A stretch of DNA of 54,600 nucleotides from contig JAHFKW010000002.1 of NCBI GenBank assembly GCA_023245145.1, forward strand, positions 1 to 54,600. The letters run 5' to 3'. Made by a program: the position numbers and the translations under genes. The notes beneath the pieces are model-generated. The model was not told the origin of the DNA. It worked only from the letters and a program-made list of their open reading frames with translations, and did no database searches. Origin of the DNA: Candidatus Staskawiczbacteria bacterium. GTDB taxonomy: Bacteria; Patescibacteriota; Minisyncoccia; Minisyncoccales; Staskawiczbacteraceae. Of the stretch, positions 7,148 to 15,561 are shown one piece after another; within the stretch, counting starts at the first letter, position 1, and every line of letters starts with the position of its first letter.

Positions 7148-7837
7148 ATGCTTTACAGTGATTGGTCGTTTGATATCATCCAACCGGTGGTGCAAGCATG
7201 TATTATGTTTGTGCTTAGCCTATTGTTGGCGGTCGTGGTGTTTGTAATTGGTTATTTAATTTCCGTGGCGATTGGCAGAATCGTTACTGAAATTTTAAAA
7301 GCCTTGAAATTTAATACGCTTTTTGCAAAAGAGGGTTGGGACAAGGCTTTAAAAACCGCTAATATTACCGTGCATCCGTCGGAATTTATCGGTGCGATTG
7401 TAAAGTGGGTGTTTGTGATTGTGTCGTTGTTGGTATCGGTGGATATTTTGGGGTTGGCGCAGTTTGGAGGAATTTTAACGCAGGTGTTGGATTATTTACC
7501 AAACGTAATTGTGGCCGCATTAATTTTTGTGGTGGCGGTGATTATTTCTGATATCATTGAAAAAATTATTCGCGTGGCGGTAGAAAGAATGAGGGTGGGG
7601 TATGGACATATTGCTTCCATGATTATTACCTGGGCTATTTGGATTTTTACTACTTTTTTAATTTTAGAACAGCTTTTGCCTAATAGTATTTTGATTCAAA
7701 CACTATACATGGCGATGGTGTATGGAATTGTTGGGGCGTTGGCGCTGGGAATTGCCATTGCTATTGGACTTGGTGGCAAAGAAACCGCCGGAGAAATTAT
7801 TTCAGAAATGTGGAAGAAAATTGAACATAAAAGTTAA
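7148..7837 (+). CDS. TM-helix (MscS-related) membrane protein
   Basis: The 229-residue protein has about five hydrophobic segments and resembles the conserved TM-helix family (CmpX-like, related to mechanosensitive channels). The pattern of a long first helix followed by VAIGRIVTEILKALKFNTLF and a repeated NVIVAALIFVVAVIISDIIEKIIR unit supports this. The C-terminus, LGIAIAIGLGGKETAGEIISE, is typical of that family. It lacks the MscS beta domain. It follows directly after a repeat element and has its own strong terminator. A role in osmotic response is inference from the family. Confidence 0.8.
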   Translation: MLYSDWSFDIIQPVVQACIMFVLSLLLAVVVFVIGYLISVAIGRIVTEILKALKFNTLFAKEGWDKALKTANITVHPSEFIGAIVKWVFVIVSLLVSVDILGLAQFGGILTQVLDYLPNVIVAALIFVVAVIISDIIEKIIRVAVERMRVGYGHIASMIITWAIWIFTTFLILEQLLPNSILIQTLYMAMVYGIVGALALGIAIAIGLGGKETAGEIISEMWKKIEHKS

Positions 7838-7851
7838 TTTTTTTGGATTAA

Positions 7852-7877
7852 AGGGCCCCGCTAAGCGGGGCCCTTTT
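7852..7877 (+). terminator. Terminator of the TM-helix protein gene
   Basis: GGGCCCCGC-taa-GCGGGGCCC followed by TTTT, a very stable hairpin. Confidence 0.85.
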
Positions 7878-7887
7878 GCATTACCTA

Positions 7888-7916
7888 TTGACATACAATT
7901 ATAAATAGAATAAACT
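7888..7916 (+). promoter_or_regulatory. Promoter of the 23S-5S rRNA unit
   Basis: TTGACA, 17-bp spacer, TAAACT. It is the only good promoter between the preceding terminator and the 23S gene, so 23S and 5S are apparently transcribed apart from 16S. Confidence 0.65.
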
Positions 7917-8274
7917 GGCTAGTAATGATGAATCAAATAAAAACCACAACAAAAAGCGGATAATTCTTTACCCATTTTTTAGGTTTTAGAAACCCGCTGC
8001 CAAGCGGTTTTTCATTTCATCAGCGAACCTTGTCAATTTTACCCTTATTAAAATATGCTCAAAAGGCATATACTTTTATTTGGTAAAGCAAATAAAAATA
8101 AGGTCTCTTAATCCATTTTAAGATGGGTCTTATTGGATTAAGAAAAGGTAACAAAAGCATATTCGCTGATAAATCTTTCACCAGATTTATTAGCATCACA
8201 AGTTCATACGATACATAAAATCTGTATCTATTACTTACGCATACGATCCCGCTTTGCGGGATCATTAAAAAATA
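7917..8274 (+). other. 23S leader region with several hairpins, no gene seen
   Basis: About 360 bp without an ORF or tRNA. It holds ATATGC/GCATAT near 8050, CTTAATCCA/TGGATTAAG near 8106-8142, ATAAATCT/AGATTTAT near 8169, and GATCCCGC-ttt-GCGGGATC just before the mature 23S. The strand GATACATAAAATCTG (8210-8232) pairs with 11762-11784 after the 23S gene and forms the precursor stem with one mismatch in 23. Confidence 0.6.
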
Positions 8275-9040
8275 GGTTATAAGCGAATGGTGGATGCCTT
8301 GGGATATTACAGTGATGAAAGACGTGGCGTGCCTGCGATAAGCGTCGGGGAGGTGGCTAGCAACCTTTGATCCGGCGATTTCTGAATGGGGAAACCCTAT
8401 TGTGTGAATAACGCAATAATCTGTGCCGTAAGGCATGGAAGCTAACCCACTGAAGTGAAACATCTCAGTAAGTGGAGGAACATAAAACAATGTCTCGCGC
8501 AAGCGAGACGCATTCCCTTAGTAGTGGCGAGCGAAAAGGGAGCAGTCTAAACCAGAATTTATTCTGGGGTTGTAAGGGTTTAACGTCGGGGGCATTACTG
8601 TGCTCTGCACAGAATATTGAAATATTTAAACATTTAAATATTCCGCGCAGGGCGCGGTAATGAATTCCGAGGGAGAACAAAAAGGTAAGTTATTAAAAGA
8701 AGCACCCTGGAAAGGGGCACCATAGAGGGTAATAGTCCCGTACTCTAAAATAATATTACGCTCCTTGTTAAGTTTCTTAAGTACTGTCGGGAATGATAAC
8801 CTGGCAGGAAGCAGGCCGAACTATCGGCCAAGACTAAATATGTAATATCACCGATAGTGAACCAGTACCGTGAGGGAAAGGTGAAAAGTAGGGGGATGAC
8901 CCCGGTGAAATAGAACCTGAAACCATTTGCTTACAAAGAGTCGGAGCGGCCACATCACACTGTGTGTGATACGGAATTGTTCTAATTACTCTAATTAACC
9001 TAATTATTCTAATCAAATGCTAAATTACCAAAATTCAAAA

Positions 9041-9073
9041 TAAAAAAACGGCACCAATTTTTGGTCGGTGCCT
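9041..9073 (-). terminator. Terminator of the gene inside 23S
   Basis: GGCACC and GGTGCC arms, then GTTTTTTT on the minus strand. Confidence 0.8.
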
Positions 9074-9099
9074 CGTTGTTGCGATGAGAAAAAGATATT

Positions 9100-9288
9100 T
9101 TACTTTTTCTCGCGCCTGAAGAATGCGATGTATGTTTCAGTAAGTCCGATAGCTTGACACACTGAAACTAACTCCCAGCCTTCCTGCGCCATTTCATTCG
9201 CTGTATCAACTACCCCATCTTCGATGTCTTCAATTTCATTTGAACCGACGACACCGTAGTCGATAAGCATTTTGCAGTGTTCGTACAT
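9100..9288 (-). CDS. SD-type cassette gene inside 23S helix 25, DUF4177-like
   Basis: A 62-residue protein read antisense to the rRNA. The second half, MAQEGWELVSVCQAIGL...YIAFFRRE, matches the pattern of the small DUF4177 fold (GWELVSV followed by an FxRxE strand); function of that family is unknown. AAAGGAGG precedes the ATG, the strongest SD in the window, and the promoter reads TTGACA-17-TAGATT. Proteins encoded in known 23S intervening sequences (four-helix S23 proteins) look different, so this is not one of those. Confidence 0.75.
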   Translation of the reverse strand: MYEHCKMLIDYGVVGSNEIEDIEDGVVDTANEMAQEGWELVSVCQAIGLTETYIAFFRREKK

Positions 9289-9325
9289 GTTTTCCTCCTT
9301 TGAGTAGGGAAACTAACTGGTTATT

Positions 9326-9354
9326 AATCTATCATATTATAGTTTTAATGTCAA
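9326..9354 (-). promoter_or_regulatory. Cassette promoter inside 23S insertion
   Basis: Minus-strand TTGACA-17-TAGATT just inside the right inverted-repeat arm. It fires against rRNA transcription. Confidence 0.65.
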
Positions 9355-11457
9355 GTTTGAATTTTGGAAATTAGTCATTGGTATTTGATTAGAATAATTA
9401 GAACAATTAGAAATTAGAATAATTTCACATCGCGCTTAGCGTGATGTGGCTGTGACGGCGTGCTTTTTGCAGAACGAGCCAACGAGTTTATCTATTCGGC
9501 TTGTCTAAGCCCTTACGGGGTGAAGGCGTAGCGAAAGCGAGTGTTAATAGCGCGTTTGCCGAATGTATAAGACCCGAAGCGTGACGAGCTTACCATGTGC
9601 AGGCTGAAGTCTGTAGAAATACGGATGGAGGGCCGAACCCGTGAGTCGTGCAATCCTCTGGGATGACGTGTGGTAAGGAGTGAAAAGCTAATCGAGTTAC
9701 GTAATAGCTGGTTCTTCCCGAAACAGCTTTGGGGCTGGCGTCTGTTAAGATAGTATAGGGGGGTAGAGCACTGAATCGAAACTCTTGCCGCAAGGCAGAT
9801 TTTCGAATCAAACTCCGAATACCCTATGCCGTAAACAGGCAGTTAGACCGTGGGGGCTAAGCTCCATGGTCAAAAGAGTAACAGCTCAGATCATAGTCTA
9901 AGGTCCCTAAATTATATTAAGTGTTATGAAGGAAGTGTTTTGTCCTCGACAGGCAGGAAGTTAGCTTAGAGGTAGCTATCTTTTAAAGAGTGTGTAACAA
10001 CTCACTGTCCAAACTTTGCGGATTTCCGCGAGGAGGGACGAAATGCGCCAAAGATTTCCGGGGCTAAATATAATACCGAAGACATGGACTTATTTTTCCT
10101 TCGGGAAAAATAATTGGTAGGGAAGCGTTCCTATCGCAGTGAAGCAGGAGAGTAATCGACTGTGGAGCGTTAGGAAGTGAGAATGTTGGCCTGAGTAACC
10201 GCAATAGGGGTGAAAGCCCCCTACACCGAAAGTCCAAGGTTTCCTTGGCAATGGTATTCAACCAAGGGTTAGTCGGTCCTAAGGCGTATCCGAAAGGAGT
10301 AACTGATGGACAATGGGTTAATATCCCCATACTTGGATGCATTTCCATGACGTTGCGCATTGTAGTAATTTGGGTGGATAACTGGATTTCACATTCTGAC
10401 TTTTAAGAGTTAAGAAGAGTTGGCAGAAGTGTCAGCAATCCAAGTGAGCGCAGTGCCTAGAAAAGGCGTCGTGGGCGTGGTGCATTCAAACCGTACCGCA
10501 AACCGACACAGGTGGACAAGCGTAAGTATGCTAAGGTGAACGGGTGAGACCTCTTTAAGGAACTAGGCAAACAAGTGGACGTAAGTTCGCAATATGTCCT
10601 GCCCTTTTTCGCAAGAAAAAGGGCCGCAGCTACTGTCTCTCTACCGACTGTTTATCAAAAACACAGCTCCCTGCTAACTCGCAAGAGGATGTATAGGGGG
10701 TGAGGCCTGACCAGTGCTGGAATGTTAAGTTTGGGAGTCCAAGCCGCAAGGTTTGGGCCCACTGAATGAAGCACCAGTGAACGTCGGCGATAACTATAAT
10801 CGTCCAAAGGTAGCGTAATCCCTTGCCGGGTAAGTTCCGGCCCGCATGAATGGCTTAACGAGTGGAGAACTGTCTCAAAGAGGCGCCCGGTGAAAATGCA
10901 ATACCAGTGAAGATGCTGGTTACCTGCGGCTAGACGGAAAGACCCCGGAAGCTTTACTGTAGTTAGATATTGAATTTTAATTTTTGATACGTAGCGTAGT
11001 GGTGAGCCTTTGAAGCGGAATTTTCGGATTCCGTGGAGGCGCCGATGAAACAGCCATTTTTAAAAGTTAATATTCTAATCCACTTAACTGTGGTCACAGT
11101 GTTTAATGGGCAGTTTAAATGGGGCATTTGCCTCCTAAAGAGTAATGGAGGCGTTTAAAGGTTGGTTAGGTTCGGATGGAAATCGAACCGATAGGGCAAA
11201 GCCATACACCAGCTTTACTGCAAGACGGCTATGTCGCGCAGTTGCGAAAGCAGAACTTAGTGAACCGACGTGATTTCATAGGAAACACGAAGATCATCAG
11301 CCAAAAGCTACTCCGGGGATAACAGGCTAGTAGAGCCCGAGCGTCCATAGCGACGGCTCTGTTCGGCACCTCGATGTCGGCTCAACTTATCCTGGGGGTG
11401 GAGCAGCTCCCAAGGGTCGTGCTGTTCGCACGTTAAAAAGTTACGTGAGCTGGGTTC

Positions 11458-11488
<31 letters not shown>

Positions 11489-11761
11489 ACCGCAGGCGTT
11501 GAGTTTTGAGGAGATTTGTTCCTAGTACGAGAGGACCGGAATGAACCAACCTCTGGTGTACCAATTGTTCCGCCAGGAGCATTGTTGGGTAGCTACGTTG
11601 GGAATAGATAAACGCTGAAAGCATATAAGCGTGAAACTAACTCCAAGATGAGAACTCTTAGATTTCCCGAAGATTACGGGATTGATAGGCTCCAGGTGTA
11701 AGCTCCGCAAGGAGTTCAGCCGGGGAGTACTAATAAATCATTATATTTTTTAGCGTAAGAA

Positions 11762-11784
11762 AATAGATACAGATTTTACGTATC
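11762..11784 (+). other. 3' strand of the pre-23S processing stem
   Basis: Complementary to 8210-8232 at 22 of 23 positions. This is the expected RNase III processing stem around 23S. Confidence 0.75.
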
Positions 11785-11828
11785 TTGTGACTATGCGATT
11801 GTTATCTTTAACACCACAGATTGAGTTC

Positions 11829-11942
11829 TGTGGTGGCGATTATACTGGTGTTGTCCCACCTGTTCCCATTTCGAACACAGCAGTGAAATACACCAAGGCC
11901 GATGATAGTGTGATGAACGCGAAAGTAGGTAGTCGCCACCAA
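11829..11942 (+). rRNA. rrf: 5S ribosomal RNA
   Basis: Recognised from the conserved loop CCCATTTCGAACACAG, the downstream GAAAGTAGGTAGTCGCC stretch, and the closing stem TGGTGGCGA/TCGCCACCA. It follows 23S by about 80 bp with no tRNA between. Confidence 0.95.
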
Positions 11943-11962
11943 AGAACTTAATTGTAAAAAAA

Positions 11963-11990
11963 GAAACCGATCAGTCCGTGATCGGTTTTT
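11963..11990. terminator. Terminator shared by 5S and the 64-aa cassette gene
   Basis: AACCGATCA and TGATCGGTT arms with T runs in both directions, placed between convergent transcripts. Confidence 0.8.
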
Positions 11991-12007
11991 GGTTGGCTAA
12001 TGACGGA

Positions 12008-12202
12008 TTAACGGATAGCTTTTCGAATGGCGAGCGATAATTTTTCGCCAGCCTCTGCCATTCTATGCATCCATCGTGTCTCTGCGCCAACTCCATCACC
12101 ACCTTTCTCAAGTTCTTTTTTGTAAAATCGCGCTGTCTTTCTTTTGCTCTGGGTATAGCAGCCTAGAGCTTGGCGAATTAATTTCATCTGGTTGCTGTTC
12201 AT
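12008..12202 (-). CDS. SD-type cassette gene, 64-aa basic protein
   Basis: Unrecognised. The protein is strongly basic and probably all helical (LIRQALGCYTQSKRKTARFYKKELEKGG ... RWMHRMAEAGEKLSLAIRKAIR). It has the standard cassette layout: TTGACA-17-TAGAGT, a leader, AAAGGAG 6 nt before the ATG, and a terminator shared with 5S. A nucleic-acid-binding role would fit the charge but is a guess. Confidence 0.7.
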   Translation of the reverse strand: MNSNQMKLIRQALGCYTQSKRKTARFYKKELEKGGDGVGAETRWMHRMAEAGEKLSLAIRKAIR

Positions 12203-12243
12203 GTTAACTCCTTTGGTTCTCGGTGAGGGATATAACTATCGAA

Positions 12244-12272
12244 ACTCTACCAAATTAAACTTTATTTGTCAA
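12244..12272 (-). promoter_or_regulatory. Cassette promoter TTGACA-17-TAGAGT
   Basis: Drives the 64-aa gene. It lies back to back with the start of mreC. Confidence 0.7.
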
Positions 12273-12294
12273 AGTTGTGGCAAGCTTATTATTT

Positions 12295-13170
12295 ATGATA
12301 CAGTACATTATTGCATCTATGAATTTTTATGTTAGAAAACCCTTCGGCCTGGCTCAGGGCAGGCCGAATCTTATTTGGCAAAAAGTGCTGGTTGGGGCGG
12401 GGATTTTGGTTGGTCTGATTATCTTTCTGAATCTGTTTGAATCGCCAGTACGAAACACTTTTTATTTCATTTCTAGTCCTATTTCAAATGTCTTTTTTCA
12501 AGCCGGAAAAAACATTAACCAATTTTTTGGTTCATTTTTAACCTTCGGTGCCTACCAAAAAGAAAATAGCAATTTAAAGCAGGAAAATAAAAATTTGTTA
12601 AGCCAGATCGCAGGACTCCAAGACCAAATAAAACAAAACCAAGATTTAAAAAGTTTCATCCAAACTCCCAGTCAAGCTGATTTTTCCATATTGTCGGCCG
12701 AAACCATCGGTCTCAATTCAGCCAACGACATGATTACCATTAGCAGAGGATCAAAAGACGGTATTCAAGAAGGCATGCCTGTTATTTCTCCACAAAAAGT
12801 GGTGTATGGAAAAGTTACCAAAGTCTATAAAAACTTTTCTGAAGTGATGTTAGTTTCCAATGTAAAAAGTGTGGTGGACGTGAAAATTTTACAAACGGGA
12901 TTAGAAAAACCACAAATTAATGGTGCCGTAAAAGGTATTGGGAACTTGGGTGCGTACTTGGATTTAGTAAATTCCGATGCCAAAATTCAAGAACACGATG
13001 TGTTGATTACTTCCGGACTGGAAGGTATTTTTCCAGCCGATTTGTTGGTGGGAAAGATTGAAAGTGCAAGCCAAAACGATGCCAAAGCCTTCCAAACTGC
13101 CAATGTAAAACCATTTTTTGACATCAATACCCTAGATAATGTTTTTGTAATAACTAACTACAAAAAATGA
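12295..13170 (+). CDS. mreC: Rod shape-determining protein MreC
   Basis: MreC spans the inner membrane and organises the elongation machinery outside it. Visible parts are an N-terminal TM segment (VLVGAGILVGLIIFLNLF), a coiled coil (QKENSNLKQENKNLLSQIAGLQDQI), then two beta domains with GMPVISPQKVVYGKV and VLITSGLEGIFPADLLVGKI, both typical. A GTG at 12277 and a later ATG at 12319 are other possible starts; the ATG here is a compromise. The N-terminal PFGLAQGRPN is encoded by a palindromic repeat inserted in frame. It overlaps mreD. Confidence 0.92.
   Translation: MIQYIIASMNFYVRKPFGLAQGRPNLIWQKVLVGAGILVGLIIFLNLFESPVRNTFYFISSPISNVFFQAGKNINQFFGSFLTFGAYQKENSNLKQENKNLLSQIAGLQDQIKQNQDLKSFIQTPSQADFSILSAETIGLNSANDMITISRGSKDGIQEGMPVISPQKVVYGKVTKVYKNFSEVMLVSNVKSVVDVKILQTGLEKPQINGAVKGIGNLGAYLDLVNSDAKIQEHDVLITSGLEGIFPADLLVGKIESASQNDAKAFQTANVKPFFDINTLDNVFVITNYKK
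12340..12368. repeat. Palindromic repeat inserted in mreC
   Basis: CCTTCGGCCTGGCTCAGGGC followed by AGGCCGAA. The core CCTTCG...GGCTCAGGGC also occurs in recR in this window. It adds about ten in-frame residues before the TM segment. Confidence 0.65.
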
Positions 13171-13658
13171 TAGGCAAAACTATTTCATTCATTATTTTTT
13201 CCTTGGTTTGTTTCTTGTTGACCATAATCCAAACCGTTTTTTTACCGTTTTTTAATATATGGGGCGTCGCACCAAATTTATTATTCATTCTTTTTTTCTT
13301 TGTCATCTTTTTTTCAAATAAGAAAGATTTTACTGCCACATTTTTTATGATTTTGATGATTGGATTTTTTTCGGATATAATTTCGCAAAGTCATTTCGGT
13401 ATTTTTATTGGTACATATGTGATACTCTATTTTTTACATCTTTTCATTAACAACTTTCTCCAAGACCGACAAGGTAAAAATGTAGTGGTTTATTTTATTG
13501 GCGAATTTTGTGTTTTGTTTTTATTATGTCATTTCACCTTAAATCCTTCTGTGTTGGTTCATTTACTGTACAGTTTATTATTCGCTTTAACGGCTTTTTA
13601 TGTCTGTCAAACATTTATTTTTACAAATCACGACAATAACCAATTAAAACTACTGTGA
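13167..13658 (+). CDS. mreD: Rod shape-determining protein MreD
   Basis: The 163-residue protein is almost entirely hydrophobic, with about five TM segments and the MreD-type N-terminal stretch FLLTIIQTVFLPFFNIWGVAPNLLFILFFFV. It starts inside the last codons of mreC and ends inside the first codons of the PBP2 gene, so all three are translationally coupled. MreD is a membrane partner of MreC and the RodA-PBP2 synthase. No mreB or rodA is in the window. Confidence 0.9.
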   Translation: MIGKTISFIIFSLVCFLLTIIQTVFLPFFNIWGVAPNLLFILFFFVIFFSNKKDFTATFFMILMIGFFSDIISQSHFGIFIGTYVILYFLHLFINNFLQDRQGKNVVVYFIGEFCVLFLLCHFTLNPSVLVHLLYSLLFALTAFYVCQTFIFTNHDNNQLKLL

Positions 13659-15547
13659 AATTAGAAAAATATAAAATCCAAGAGTCTATCGGTAACATTG
13701 AGACTCACGAGGTTTTTTTGGATTCCTTGGCGCACATAAAAGAGGAGGAATTTGGATTGTCGGAAAAAAGGTTTGAGGTGGCTATTAAAACCAAAGTTAT
13801 TGGCGCCATTTTTGGGTTATTTTTTTTGTTGGCCATGATATTGTTTTTAAAAACCGCCTATTTACAAGTATTTAAAGGCGATGCTATGCGCCAAATCGTT
13901 AAAAATAATAAAGGTAGTATTAGCTTGGTACGGGCCGAGCGCGGTATTATTTACGATAGTAATTTGCAAAAATTAGCGGTAAATTCACCGGCGTATGATT
14001 TGATCTGCCGGCCAGCCGGCCGGCAGGCGACAAGTAACTTTTCTAATGGAATATTTCAAAAAGAAGTGGGATTACTTTCGGAAAGTCTCCATAAGACCAG
14101 TGCAGAAATAGAGAGCGCATTCAGGGATTCTACGGAACCAGTCGTATTATTGGCTGAAAATATTTCTCAAGAGCCTTTATTAATTTTGGAGGCCAGAATA
14201 GAGGAATTACCCGATTGTCAGATTGAAAAAAATACTACTCGAAATTATGTCATGGGCCAGGCATTTTCACATGTATTGGGGTATACAAGTCAAAAAATCG
14301 GAAAAACCGGCTTGGAAAATTATTATGAAGAAGAATTACGCGGTACTCCCGGTCAAACCGAAATTATTAAAACTGCCTCGGGGGTGCAAAAAAGCAATAC
14401 TATTATTTCAGAACCACAGGCGGGCGGTAATTTAGTACTTAATATCAATGCTGATTTGCAAAAGGCGGTATATAACTCTCTGGAAAAAAGTATCAAAAAT
14501 GTGGGTTCAAAAAAAGGTGCAGCGGTGGCACTAGATCCTCGCACCGGCGCCGTTTTAGCAATGGTTTCATATCCTTCCTACGATGATAATATTTTTTCCC
14601 AAGGAATTTCACAATCCGCCTATCAAAAATTAGTTAACGATCCTTACCAACCATTTTTCAATCGTGTGGCCGGTGCCAAATATCCTAGCGGTTCCACCAT
14701 CAAACCCTTTTTGGCTTCGGGCGCACTGCAAGAAAATATTATTTCACCCACCAAATTAATCAATGACCCGGGGTATATTTTGGTGCAAAGTCAAAATGAT
14801 CCAACGGTAACCTATAAATTTTCCGGAGTAGCTCCACATGGTTTGGTGGATATGCGAAAAGCCATTGCCGTTTCCAGTAACATTTATTTTTTTACGATCG
14901 GTGGGGGGTATGGCGATCAAAAAGGTCTGGGGCCGGCCGGTATAAAAAAGTATTTAGATATGTATGGCTTTGAACAGAAAACCGGCGTTGATTTACCGGG
15001 AGAATTTAAGGGTTTTGTGCCTTCGCCTACGTGGAAAAAGGAAGTCAAAAAAGAACAATGGTGGGATGGAGACACCTATAACTTATCTATTGGCCAATCC
15101 GATTTACAGGTTACGCCATTGCAGGTAGCGGTGGCATATTCAGCGATTGCTAATGGTGGTACTTTGTATAAGCCTCAAATTGTAAAAAAAGTTGTATCGT
15201 CGGTGGATGCTAATTCTATTATGCGACAGTTTGAGCCTGAGGTCTTAGGTCAGCTTTCCATTGATCCAGCTAATTTGGATGTGGTACGGCTTGGGATGCG
15301 TGACGCGGTGCATCAAGAATATGGTGGCTCACTGATGCTTAATAACCTTGGCGTGGACGTGGCAGGAAAAACCGGTACAGTGGAAACGGGTCGGGCGGGG
15401 GTGTATAATACTTGGTCGAGCAGTTTTGCTCCGTTTGATAATCCGGAAATTGTGTTTGTGGCAACTATTGAAGGGGTGCAGGGGTTAAGGTCTGCCACAT
15501 TGCCCGTGGCACATGATGTGTTGGACTATTATTTTAATAAAAAATAA
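13655..15547 (+). CDS. mrdA: Penicillin-binding protein 2 (peptidoglycan D,D-transpeptidase)
   Basis: The elongation transpeptidase that cross-links peptidoglycan. One TM segment at about residues 50-70 is followed by the PBP dimerisation domain and a transpeptidase domain with all three active-site motifs: SxxK as STIK at 347-350 (catalytic Ser347), SSN at 407-409, and KTGT at 572-575. Starts with GTG, overlapping mreD by 4 bp. The segment CRPAGRQA near residue 120 comes from a GC-rich palindrome inserted in frame. At 630 residues it has normal length. Penicillin binding is expected from the motifs. Confidence 0.94.
   Translation: MKLEKYKIQESIGNIETHEVFLDSLAHIKEEEFGLSEKRFEVAIKTKVIGAIFGLFFLLAMILFLKTAYLQVFKGDAMRQIVKNNKGSISLVRAERGIIYDSNLQKLAVNSPAYDLICRPAGRQATSNFSNGIFQKEVGLLSESLHKTSAEIESAFRDSTEPVVLLAENISQEPLLILEARIEELPDCQIEKNTTRNYVMGQAFSHVLGYTSQKIGKTGLENYYEEELRGTPGQTEIIKTASGVQKSNTIISEPQAGGNLVLNINADLQKAVYNSLEKSIKNVGSKKGAAVALDPRTGAVLAMVSYPSYDDNIFSQGISQSAYQKLVNDPYQPFFNRVAGAKYPSGSTIKPFLASGALQENIISPTKLINDPGYILVQSQNDPTVTYKFSGVAPHGLVDMRKAIAVSSNIYFFTIGGGYGDQKGLGPAGIKKYLDMYGFEQKTGVDLPGEFKGFVPSPTWKKEVKKEQWWDGDTYNLSIGQSDLQVTPLQVAVAYSAIANGGTLYKPQIVKKVVSSVDANSIMRQFEPEVLGQLSIDPANLDVVRLGMRDAVHQEYGGSLMLNNLGVDVAGKTGTVETGRAGVYNTWSSSFAPFDNPEIVFVATIEGVQGLRSATLPVAHDVLDYYFNKK
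14005..14026. repeat. GC-rich palindrome inside the PBP2 gene
   Basis: CTGCCGGC-cagcc-GGCCGGCAG, a hairpin-forming insert in an otherwise AT-rich gene. It keeps the frame and adds a few residues to a non-catalytic region. Confidence 0.65.
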
Positions 15548-15549
15548 GA

Positions 15550-15555
15550 TAGAAT
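15550..15555 (+). promoter_or_regulatory. lysS -10 box, leaderless layout
   Basis: TAGAAT followed by exactly 6 nt and the ATG of lysS. No good -35 is seen. Confidence 0.45.
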
Positions 15556-15561
15556 ACGGTA

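Larger units (their letters stand above)
8976..9425. mobile_element. Insertion in 23S helix 25, bounded by ~60-bp inverted repeats
   Basis: The left arm (TTCTAATTACTCTAATTAACC ... CCAAAATTC) and right arm (GAATTTTGG ... ATTTGATTAGAATAATTAG ...) are imperfect inverted repeats of about 60 bp. Between them lies one complete SD-type gene unit on the minus strand with promoter and terminator. Helix 25 is a classic site of intervening sequences in 23S genes (for example in Salmonella), where they are cut out by RNase III and leave a fragmented rRNA. There are no group I core motifs. Whether this one is excised is unknown. Confidence 0.75.

Noticed and set aside
8976-9425. Group I or group II intron in 23S
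   Set aside because: No P/Q/R/S core and no group II domain V are seen. The insert is closed by helix 25, which fits an intervening sequence or mobile element better.
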